Shown here: positions 37,480 through 48,001 of the stretch, in pieces
Position numbering within the stretch: position 1 is the first letter of the stretch
Layout of the letters: every line of letters begins with the position of its first letter
DNA from: Dolomedes plantarius
Taxonomy: Eukaryota > Arthropoda > Arachnida > Araneae > Dolomedidae
Reading direction: 5' to 3'
NCBI GenBank assembly: GCA_907164885.2
Contig: OU015501.1
Coordinates: 21,044,631 to 21,108,630 of the forward strand
DNA: 64,000 bases
Made by a program: the position numbers and the translations under genes
Notes under the pieces: generated by a model
What the model saw: only the letters and a program-made list of their open reading frames with translations
Database searches by the model: none
Told to the model about the DNA's origin: nothing

Positions 37480-39155
37480 TATATATATGATACTTTTCGC
37501 TTAGAAAATGCGATTTTTTTAGAATATTGGTTCCATTTGTACTTATTTATCGAGCTTTTCTTTATAATTATTTATCGAGCTTTTCTTTTACTGCCAAATG
37601 GCCATTGGCTATTTTCAATAACTCTTTTTTTATTATTTTAATGCTACCAGTCGAATTTTTTAAACTCGTTGTTGCGTTATACATATATATGATACATTTC
37701 CTTATTGTAAATAATTAACTTTTGCATGATAAATGCTTTTGATAAATCTGACTGAGCAAATGGCATTTGCTTTGATCATAATAAGCTTTATTTCCATTTC
37801 TCTGTCAATCACATCATTAGCTGTTGGGTAAAGGCAACATAAAAGCGCTAGAATTCAAAAGCGTATGAAATTAATTGGGATTGGATATCACAGGGCTGCC
37901 CGATGTATGCAAAAAATTTCTCAGCGTATATTGAGGTCTATTTTCCGGAGAAAAAATAGTGGCCATTTCCTATTTTCTTCCAGGATTTTTGGCTTCCGAA
38001 ATGTCCATCTGATATTGGGCCATTTTCTGAGGTTTTCCCTAGCAACAGCGTTGCTCTTAAACCTTGATATCCCTTGATTCGGGTTATAAAGAAAAATTTA
38101 AGAGGGTAATAGCAGTACCCAGTAAAACTATTTTCTGACTGGCCGAGAAGTATGCAAACGGCATCGTGAAATGTAGAAAGCAATTTTGCCACAAGTTGCG
38201 TATGCGTGTGTCTGTAACAGCAACATGCTACGATGCCATCTTTATGACAGCATAAAGTTGCCCTTGCTATTTTTTCGAACGAGGGCCATTTGGAAGAGAT
38301 ACTGGGGGAATATCGATTACTTGAGATTAAAATAAATGTGTGCAGCGGGACACCCTCCCCGTGATAGAAGATAACATGGGAGTGAACCAGGGATTTTTAA
38401 TATATAATTTTACCGTTGACTATGAATACAAGCGTAAAAAACGAACTTTTTTGTAAAGCCATTTGTGCGAGATTTACGTCGTCTGTGCTTACGGTTAATG
38501 CAAAAAAGCACTCTGTCAGCAGTTTGTGACAATCTGATATCTCCACTCAACCTTATTATAGTTGGAAAACATTTTTCGTTTTTTGTCCGAGAACTCAATT
38601 TTTTTCTTTTGCTTACTGAAAATTTTTTTTACTAACTTGAATAAGATTGTGTGGAGATATTTGGTCATGATAAACTGTTAACTGAATCTTTTTCTCTCTT
38701 TTTTTGTATTCACTTCAAGATTATGTAAATCTCACATAAATGGCTTGATAAGAAAATATTTTTTACACTGGAACTCACGTTTGTTAGGGAAATTAAATGT
38801 AAAAAAAAACTGCTACGAAACTGGCTCGTTATGGATTGCCTTCTGTATTTCATTTTATCAGAAGCCGTGTCATAATCTCTTCTAAACAACGTGTAAGAAA
38901 CAAGAAAACATTCAGTACATTTCTTACAAAACTAATACCCTGGGAAAGGGATTATAAAGTACTTTATAAGGTATAACCCTTAATGCACTTTTATGGATAT
39001 TAATATTCCTTACAAAGTAAAGCATTATTTTCAAAAATAGCCACTTTTTACCTGTAACTGTCTCTAAAATGCCCTTTTCAGTAAAAATTTACTTTTGATA
39101 ATACATCAATAGCAACAAAAATTAGTAGTATAATTTCACTATCACAACATATTAA
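37480..39155. other. AT-rich DNA with a more complex patch
   Basis: No gene recognised. 37880-38400 is more complex and GC-richer; overlapping short frames on both strands there have no known motif. Confidence 0.5.
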
Positions 39156-39833
39156 TCTATATATAAAAAACAGTTCCGTAACTGACTGACTCACTGACTA
39201 ACATACAACATACAGACCGATCCGCTGTACCTAAAGGACTGAAATTTTGCATGGCTATTCTTCTTATAGTGTAGAGGTGCACTAAGAAAGATTTTCGAAA
39301 AATTCTTCTTAGATTTTTTTAAATTAAATTTTTAAGCTGTTTTAGTAACTTTTTCAAGTTTACATTTAAAATAATAATCTGAGAGTTATAAAACTTATAT
39401 CACAAGAAAGATCATAAAAATTCCTTTAAAATGAGAGATTTTTCGAATCTTTACCTCCATTTTTTTGATTTTTGGTGAATTTTTATAAATAAATTTTTAG
39501 AATTTAATTTATTAAATGCTGATAGCGGGATTTCTTTTTCTGGTACTTTAAATAAATTTATCGTCACGTGCATAACAACGAAATAGACAAAAAAATATTT
39601 TTTTCTTGCTAATGCGGCAGACGATTGGACATTATCCAAAAAAATATTAAAATGCAGTAAAAGATATTATGTTCCTCAAACTGTACTATATTAACTGTAC
39701 TGTATTATTTAGTATGTCCTATTAGATTTAATTTCAATATTTTCTTCTACATTATTTTGTCTATAAAAATATCCCTTACGATTTTTTTATAAATATTTTT
39801 TTTACATCAATTGTAAACACTGATCATCGTATT

Positions 39834-39921
<88 letters not shown>

Positions 39922-40013
39922 TTATTTATTTTTTTTTTTGGCATTAATTGCATACATTGACCGTTGTATTTAATTTGAATGTACTCCGTAGCGAAGTGCG
40001 GGTTTTCAGCTAG
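39156..40013 (+). mobile_element. Non-autonomous Helitron, copy C
   Basis: Starts TCTATATATAAAAAACAG after an A, with the CAGTTCCGTAACTG hairpin, and ends CGGGTTTTCAGCTAG before a T. It aligns with copies A and B throughout. The extra length is an internal TA array of about 80 bases (39838-39917), where the other copies have only short TA tracts. Confidence 0.9.
39838..39917. repeat. TA microsatellite within Helitron
   Basis: A long TA array between two diverged direct repeats that are conserved in all three Helitron copies, followed by a TTTA tract. Confidence 0.95.
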
Positions 40014-42971
40014 TATCATATATAAATAATACAAAATATAAAATGCGACAAAATCAATTATGTGACAGGGCAAGCTCAAAGAACAGTGGAAGAATATTAG
40101 TCACAAAGGTTTCTCTGTTTTGATAAAAAGTTTTTTCATAGTTTTGGTTAAAAAATTACTGTAAATCTCTTGGAGCAGTTCGGAATCAGAAAACTTTCTG
40201 GGGGAAGTGCATTGGGAAATTGTTAAACACTCTTTACAGGAGAGCAAAATAAAAAAAAAATGGGAAATCATTCAGGACTTAGAATGGATATAGCAATGGG
40301 ACATTGTTACATCCGTCAGTTCTGAAATTCGGGGTGTACTGATGAGATATGCACTACAAACATTCTTAACAGATTTCCTAGGAAAATGGAGATTATAAGA
40401 ATTTTGACAAAACATAAAATGAAAAAAAACTAAATATGCGACTTAAAAAGATTTAGTATCAAACCTTCGGCCAAATGAAAATTGGAATAAATCAAGTTTT
40501 GGAAGAACATGATGACGCTTTTATGTATGACATACACAAAAGTTAGAAAAAGTAATGTAAACACCTACTGAAGAAAGACCACTGAGAAAAAATGAATTGA
40601 AATCGGAATAGAACGTCACCAACTCGCACACTGTTATGTAATGAAAAGATAATACATTGTTTGCGCTGCTAGTATTGAAAAGGAAGCTATCCTTGTTTTG
40701 TCTTTTAAAATGTTGACTGCAGAGAATTACGAAAAGGTATGATTAATGTTTCGCTCGCAGAGCCAGTCTAACCGCTGACGACTGACAGGAATTGGCGATT
40801 AATCCCTCGAATTATGTAGAGTAGCATGAAGTTTACAGGACAAGTAAATGCGGGTAGAAACTGTACGATATTTATCGGAAAATATCGTGGGAAATTCCCC
40901 ACATTTATGTCCGTGGTTGTACTGCAAAACATTCAGCACTCACCACAGAAAGAAGTATCCACGAACGCATACAATGACGCAGAGAGATTCAAAATTACAA
41001 TCTAAACTACTGTTAATAATCATTTGCACTGCCCTCTCTAACAGACTTGGACAGGAGTCTTACGAAAATTACCTCACTAAATGCTTGATTCCAATTGTGA
41101 AACATAACGGTGTATTCGTTACAGTGTGTTCGGTTGTTAATTCAGGCCACTCTGGAGGTTATTAGATTATTTTTGTTAAACCAAGAAGTACCTGGATATT
41201 CTACAGGACCATGGTACAGGAATGAATAGATATATCGATATCGAAAACGTTGAACAATAGGTAATAATAGGATTGTACTAAATAAAACACAGGCAGTGGT
41301 AATTTCTTTTAGTCGATAGGTATTACCACTGTTTAGTATGCATAGATATATATGTATCAGTCTGTACAATTGTTTTTGAATATTTAATGTTCTTTTCCTT
41401 ACATATAAATGAGTGTAAGAATGCCTATGTTTCAGCAAACATATCATATCCTGTTCAAACTTGCTAATGGTCTTCAATATGAAATCGTTCACACTCACTA
41501 CTTTTCGATTTGTCATTCATTTTAATGAATTCTTATGCTTCCATCCTTTAGTGAGAAGTTTTCAGAAAAAGTTAACATTGAAAAGTTAACAGTTCAGCTC
41601 AAGTATTGGTGACTTAAGATACGAAAAATTCCGTTATTAATAAGAAATATAGAACAGAAACATCAAATTATTTATCAAAAGGAATGTTGAATTGAAGTAA
41701 AATATATAATTTTTTTAACAATATATGCCATCTGCTCCAGCCTGAGGCGAAATTAGTTCTGCTGACGGCGAATGCAGATTAATGCTTTCGCCTTTGCAAG
41801 CTTCTAGAAAATGAGCAGTTCATTAGGAATTTTAAATGGAGTTTTTTCCGACTGAATCATTCAAAATTTCGTCCTTTGAGCATATATTCATTATCAGGCT
41901 TTGTCATCCTTTTAAATACGACTTCCCCATCCTGAACAAATTCAATGGAGGTTGGACATTTCACAGGACCGATATGTTATATTTTACAGACAAAATCATT
42001 ATTATTTGAGTTTATTTTAAATTAAAGCATTAAAACTGAGTAGCCTTATTTTAAAATTACGTCAGACTATTAAATTTGACATTGATTATAAGAGATAATG
42101 GCAGTTTAGCGTAAAAATATTTTTGTGGTGTAAATAAAAAACATGATTGGAAATATTAATGCTTTTTAATAACGTATTTTAAAACAGTCTCTACTAATGT
42201 CACTCTGACGGAACTAAAACCTTAATACAGGTTATTCACTCAAAATATTCATGCGTGTGATCTGATGCGATGCATTAAGCGAAGTTTTATTAAGTGTAAC
42301 TACTATTTAAAAAAACTGCCTTAAAGTGTTTATGAATTTATATTAAATCCAGTGCATAAAATGGGAGAGACAACGAAAACTTAAGCATCACATAATTTTG
42401 CACAGAATAATGGGATATTAATATAATTGTGTAAGGATTAATAAATTATGTACTGACAACCTTTGTGTATATGAAAAATTATGGGAATGATTTAGAAATC
42501 GAGTATATTCTTGAATCATTCAAAATTAAATGTACTAAAATTAATATTTTTTTTTAATTTTACCTAATCTGAGAAAATTTGCCGCTATCAAATCGAAAAC
42601 GTTTATCGATTACAACATTCAAAGCTCATTAGAATTTTTTTAAACATTCAGGAAATTTTATCCTTTAAGAGCTGATTTAGCAAACAACAATTCAATAAAA
42701 TATTATCAAACATTTTCTTTTCTGTAGTCGACACGAGTATTGGTATAAAAGCAACATGGTGAAAAACATTTTAACATCCATATAGGGGAGTGGTGGGCCC
42801 AAAAGTCGGTAGTCTATACTTCTTGACACGGCTGCTGTGACCATAATTATTAGAGCGAACAAGCGAACCCTCGGCTGCGTATTCAAGGAATTGCGTAGCG
42901 ACTGGTCTGCAGGTTGAAACACGCTGCATACCGTAAAGGTTGGATCGGTTTATTTATTGTGGATTAACATC
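40014..42971. other. AT-rich DNA, no gene recognised
   Basis: The frames at 40848-41165 (plus, 105 codons) and 41142-41516 (minus, 124 codons) are the longest. Neither shows a known domain or a signal of selection that I can see. 41730-41830 and 42780-42930 are GC-richer patches. Confidence 0.5.
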
Positions 42972-43500
42972 CATATAGTATTTCAAATGACTGATTCCTT
43001 TTAACTAGACTTAAATTTATTTGTTAATTTTTTGATAAAACCAAATAATGTGGGTCAATATTAGAAATGAAATTATTGTCCAAGTGAGTTCTAGTAGTAT
43101 TCGAAAATCAATAAAAAACTACAGATATGCATACTTGAAAAAATAAATATCTCAGTTTAACATTTTTTGTTAACTTTGCTAACAGATTGTGGTATAGTTA
43201 ATAGCTGCTCTTAGAGATTAATTACGCGATGAAAACATATAGTATTTCAAATGACTGATTCCTTTTCGCTAGACTTAAATTTATTTGTTAATTTTTTGAT
43301 AAAACCAAAGAATTTTGGTCAATATTAGAAATGAAATTATTGTTCAAGTGAGTTCTAGTAGTATTCGAAAATCCATAAAAAAAACTACAGATATGCTTAC
43401 TTGAAAAAAATTAATATCTCAATTTACATTTTTTGTTAACTTTGCTAACAGATTGTAGTATAGTTACTTGCTGCTCTTAGAGATTAATTACGCGATAAAA
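42972..43500. repeat. Tandem duplication, 264-bp unit
   Basis: Copies at 42972-43235 and 43236-43500 both begin catatagtatttcaaatgac and end tagagattaattacgcgat. They are about 95% alike by eye. No transposon ends. Confidence 0.95.
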
Positions 43501-45098
43501 ATTCTTTTAAAAGTATACAATATGAAAATCAATTTTAACTTAAGAATATATATTAGTTTTAACTGCTGTGAAAAACAGCTTTAAATAAATTATTTCACTG
43601 TCACAAGTTCCTCAATTAATTATCTATTTTTCTTCGTAATATGTAAATTATGTTACTGACATCGGCAAACGCAGTATAAGCTGTCCTTCAGTAACGTGAA
43701 ATTGAAAATGACAGTTAACTGAATGAAGTAACAGTTGCAGTGGGACTGTCTCAATTCCAAGTGACATCATACGGTAAAACATAATGCTCAGAATATTTCA
43801 GAATTACCTCTTTATTTTTTCAGGGACGTGGTAACTTTCTCTATATTTAATTCATTCATAACTTCAAATATTTAAGATACTTTAAGAAAATATTTAAGAT
43901 ATTTTCATTGATAATGCATCTGCAGAAACTAAAGGAATCAGATAAATACAATTTTTTTATAATTTTTGAAGAGAATGAATTTTTTAAATTACATAATTAA
44001 TTTTATAAACTGTGTATTTATTCAAAATAAAATAATTCATTGATATAGTTCATTTCTCATCTTGGGACTCCCATAAACGAGATTTAATCTTTATTCAAAT
44101 GCTTAATCTATAATTTATATTAATACCCAGATGTATTAATTCAACGAATTACTTAAACATGTGAAAAAGATCAAAATGGAAGATACTATTAATAAAACCG
44201 TTTGTCACATGCTAAACGTTTCTCTTGTTATTAGTTAAATAAATGTTACAGCTAAGATACTGCTCAGAAAGGTGTAATGAATTAAAATTGTAATGAAATC
44301 TACATTAAAATATTAAAAATTGATTAATGGCTGAGTAATAAATTGATAGGCCAGTGAAACTATTTTCCTGCATTAAATTTCTTCAGGTTATAAATATTTA
44401 GGATACTATCTCCCTAACATTATAATTCTTAATATAACTGCAATGAAATTCTGTGATTTATCAGTATTTTGTCTCACGGCAGTGAGTAAAGTAGATATCA
44501 CGTGATATCTCTCTTACTTTACATAGGCTGGTAGCTGCATATTTTTATGTATAAATATACATACGTATATAATATATATATACGCATTTATCGATTAAGT
44601 TAGCTCTCATATTTTTCGATTTCAAAGTGTTTGGAAGAAAGCCAAGAAAGTATCGATTACTTTTGAGGAAGGAGATTAAAATAAACTTTCTGCTTCGGGT
44701 TAGGGGTGGAATGGGGAGACAATAATCTTAGGAACCTTCTGTAGTGTGGGAATAGGACTGTTAACACCGCGTATAGGCGAGTACTTTTGAAAGTGGATCT
44801 GTAGGGATTACTTCAGCTGTTGTGTGAAAGTCTCTTTTCAAAAGAATCGGCAATGGGAAGCTTTTTTATTCCCGATTACATTCCACCCATTTATTCTAGC
44901 TTCTATATAACACTTTAAAAATAAGAGATTTGTGGGGAGAATAAGGATCCAGATAGTATGACTTTGTAATAATTTATTTTTCTTATACCACGCCGCACAT
45001 GGGTTAAGATCATTTAAGATCAGCAAAGATTCTACTGTCCTGTTTTCACACAAACAAGATATCGGGGATCGATAGGAATGACATGCTTTTCGGTGTAC

Positions 45099-45101
<3 letters not shown>
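43501..45101. other. AT-rich unique DNA
   Basis: No gene. Contains a perfect 18-bp palindrome with a central CACGTG at 44493-44510. The frame at 44838-45053 has no known motif. Confidence 0.55.
44493..44510. promoter_or_regulatory. Perfect palindrome around an E-box
   Basis: AGATATCACGTGATATCT is fully self-complementary, with the bHLH-type E-box CACGTG at its centre. gtaaag and ctttac further out extend the symmetry loosely. Regulatory use is conjecture. Confidence 0.3.

Positions 45102-45166
<65 letters not shown>
45102..45166. repeat. TA microsatellite
   Basis: TA array left of the foldback MITE; the same array resumes at 45409. Confidence 0.95.
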
Positions 45167-45169
<3 letters not shown>

Positions 45170-45405
45170 TTGATAGAAGAAGTGCCTAAGTCAGTTTTCT
45201 CCAAGATGACTTTGTTTGCTTAGGTCTTATTAAAAAGTATTATTTTCAATGCAAGAAGTATCCAAGTCTGTCCTATGCTTTATAAGTGTTTTCTTAACCA
45301 TTGTACAGACTTGGGTACTTCTTACATTGAAAATAATATTTTTTTTAAAGAGACATAAGCAAACAAAGTCATCTTGGAGAAAACTGACTTAGGCATTTCT
45401 ACCAA

Positions 45406-45408
<3 letters not shown>
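45167..45408. mobile_element. Foldback MITE in TA array
   Basis: A 242-bp sequence made of two inverted arms of about 107 bp (45167-45274 and 45302-45408) around a spacer of about 27 bp. The arms begin GGCTTGATAGAAGAAGTGCC and share cagttttctccaagatgact. Both ends abut the TA array, so the target was TA or TATA. No coding. The family is not known to me; the TA flanks would fit Tc1/mariner. Confidence 0.85.

Positions 45409-45457
<49 letters not shown>
45409..45457. repeat. TA microsatellite
   Basis: TA array between the foldback MITE and the pogo-like element. Confidence 0.95.
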
Positions 45458-45460
<3 letters not shown>

Positions 45461-46517
45461 TGGAATCTCGATCGATAGTTCCCCGAACGATGGTTTTCCC
45501 GTATATATCGTTTATTTCACCCAGTCCCGAAAAAATTCCATAAAAAACAAACAAAAACATACCGTATGGATCATTCCTTGATCCATCGTTTTCCCGCAAT
45601 ATTCGTTCAGAATATCGCAGCTTTATATTAATTTATCAGATCGATCATTTTTTCATAACTGAACCTGAAATATAAATGTCTGAATTGAGCTAGAATGACG
45701 CTCTAATTAAACAATGAGAAGAACATTTGAGATGTGCGATCTCGTATTTTTGTTCTCTCCTGTTTAGCCTGGTTTCGCGTTATCGTACCACTCCCATTAT
45801 TTGTTCGTCGTTGGTGTTCCTTAATTCTCTAACCCCTGGAGTATCCTATTTTCGGAAACTTATTCCAAATTCTCTGACTATTCAACATTTCTGTTCTTAT
45901 CAGCAATGGCTCACAGTCAGCAGACCTGAGTGGTTCCTGCTACCCTCTGGCTTTTCTGTTGGCCTTGGGATGGAAGCGCCTTGGTGTTTGGTCTAGGATG
46001 TGAGAAGTTTCTGACTGCTGCAATTCTAAACTGGTCGATGAGGGTTTCACCCGGAAGCAGGACTTCCATGTGGTCTTACGTCGGACCCCATCCAGTGCAA
46101 TGGAATGGTTCCAATTACAAACGATTCACGGCTGCCGCTTCTTTATACTCTCACACAATAACCGATACCGAAAAGAATGCAATTTGCAACACAGAAAAAA
46201 TATTGTTTACCTGTGGAGAGAAAACCGCCAAAATACAAACCAAGATTAAGTACTTTTATTTGAATCAAAATTCCTGTGTATCTACGTGTATTTCTTTTTT
46301 ATTGTTATTATCTTGGATCTCAGTACTTCTTTGTAATTTTACCTTCAGTTACACTACAGGTATGTATGCATTTATGTATGTGAATAAATATATTTTAGGG
46401 ATATCAAACTTTAAGTTATGTTAATACTTTTTTGTATGTCCCCGCATCTCTCGTTTTCTCGCACCCATCGTTTAGTTCAGTCAGTCCCTTCGAAAACGAT
46501 AGATCGAGATTCCACTG
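45458..46517. mobile_element. Non-autonomous pogo-like element
   Basis: The ends CAGTGGAATCTCGATCGATA and the inverse CGATAGATCGAGATTCCACTG without its last base are flanked by TA (45456-45457 and 46518-46519). The motif tcgttttcccg recurs inside the left end (near 45490 and 45585) and, looser, at the right. The interior has no recognisable transposase; the 164-codon frame at 45930-46424 matches nothing I know. A 157-bp relative lies at 27431. Confidence 0.8.
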
Positions 46518-46739
46518 TATATATACCGGGTGGCCATATTTAAACTGACAGTGCTCACAGTGTTCTGTAGCGCGATCTATTTGCGAGAATGACGCCACAT
46601 TTTGTAGAAAGATAAAACAAGACGGGGGACGAAGGATTCCGCGAAAAAATAAATTAGTTCCAAAAGACACCGCTAGGGGATTATTTGGCGCTGTGTAATA
46701 GAAAATAGAGTGTTAACAAATGCAAATTAATTAAAATGA

Positions 46740-47538
46740 TTTCCCCCAGGCATTGTCTTTGCTGAAGTGCCGGAATGACAAAGCTGTTCAACATGTGGCG
46801 ATATTTCTCTCCGGTAACAGAACAGGTTTCAGGTCCTGTCGGGGTAATGTTCTCATAGAAGAATGGACCTACGATAAATTCCGCTGGGTTCACAGCGGAA
46901 TTTATCTAATTCCGCTGTGAACCCACACCAAACAGTTACCTTTGGTGAATGTAAGGGAATTTCTGTGACTGCATGTGGTGATTTGTCATCCCAAATTCGG
47001 CAGTTCTGGGTATTCACAGTTCCATGCAGGTAAAAGTGGGCCTCGTCTCCCCAAAAGATTTTCCACGGCCAAGCATCATCCACCTCCATTTTGGCAAGAA
47101 AGGTGAGAGCAAAAGTCAATCGCTTATCATGGTCGGGGTACAGTAACTCCTGTACACGGCTGATCTTGTACGGATAGAAGTTGATAATCTTTCGTAAGAT
47201 TTTCCATACCGTACTGTAAGGCATATCCATATTCCAAGCTAATCCACGAGAGCTAGAGGTGGTAGCAATATTGTCTGGTCCTCTGTCGACAATCGCCGTG
47301 GCAACTGCTTCGATTGTATCCTGTGGTACAGGCTTTCGTCCTCTGCCTGACTGAACCTTCAGAGAACCTGTTTTCTCAAACGTCGCAACCATTGCTTTTA
47401 GCCCATTAACTGACACAGGACCGTTACCTTTACGCATTTTTTGTGCGTTCTAAAAGCACGAAGAGCGGCTGACGCGTTGCACTGGTTGAGGTAAAAGAAT
47501 TTGACCAGTAACGCACGCTCGACTAAAGAAGGAGACAT
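46740..47538 (-). pseudogene. Mariner-like transposase, broken
   Basis: It starts at the ATG at 47536-47538 (MSPSLVERALLVKFFYLN), a DUF4817-like helix-turn-helix region. The frame shifts at an A-run (47437-47442) that is one base short, then continues MRKGNGPVSVNGLKAM. The first catalytic D lies in IFWGDEAHFYLHG and the sequence runs on to VTVWCGFTAE. There a 31-bp palindromic insertion shifts the frame again, and the natural continuation FIVGPFFYENITPTG is found after it. The sequence ends at ALQQRQCLG. The second and third catalytic acids (QDGAxPH and SPDLxPLDFFLWG regions) are deleted. Three independent lesions make it inactive. Confidence 0.9.
46885..46925. repeat. 18-bp perfect hairpin in transposase gene
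   Basis: tgggttcacagcggaatt (46885-46902), loop tatct, then its exact reverse complement (46908-46925). It coincides with a 31-bp insertion that repeats, inverted, the coding bases beside it. Confidence 0.95.
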
Positions 47539-48001
47539 TGCACATAAACTTTCAATCCAATTGATTCGAAACGTAACACGTTGCCTTTTAAAACCCAAGC
47601 AGCTGGCACTGTGCCAATGGATGTAACGTGAAATTTGAATATAGAACTTCTTCTTCTGCTCAGCGTACGTGATATTGCAGATCACGAAACTTTATCGGTG
47701 TTTATGTAGATTTTACGCTTTTTTAAAAGTGTTGCCATATTGCACTTGAACTAAATAAGAAAATGTGCATAATAAAAGGTAATTTTATTCCGTATTAATT
47801 TGCATTTGTTAACACTCTATTTTCTATTACACAGCGCCAAATATTCCCCTAGCGGTGACTTTTGGAACTAATTTATTTTTTCGCGGAATCCTTCGTCCCC
47901 CGTCTTGTTTAATCTTCCTACAAAATGTGGCGCCATTCTCCCAAATAGATCGCGCTACAGAACACTGTGAGCACTGTCAGTTTAATTATGGCCACCCGGT
48001 A

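Larger units (their letters stand above)
46526..47999 (-). mobile_element. Mariner-like element with 205-bp inverted repeats
   Basis: A 1474-bp element with ends CCGGGTGGCCATATTTAAAC and its inverse, flanked by TA within TATATA tracts. The inverted match extends about 205 bp on each side (46526-46731 and 47795-47999), up to gttaacaaatgcaaattaat. A truncated, frameshifted transposase gene lies on the minus strand between. Confidence 0.9.

Noticed and set aside
40848..41516. 105- and 124-codon overlapping frames on opposite strands
   Set aside because: No recognisable domain, no splice or promoter context, and long frames of this size are expected by chance in the less AT-rich patches.
45930..46424. 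164-codon frame inside the pogo-like element
   Set aside because: It has no helix-turn-helix or DDE motif, and its composition is not protein-like towards the end; taken as chance.
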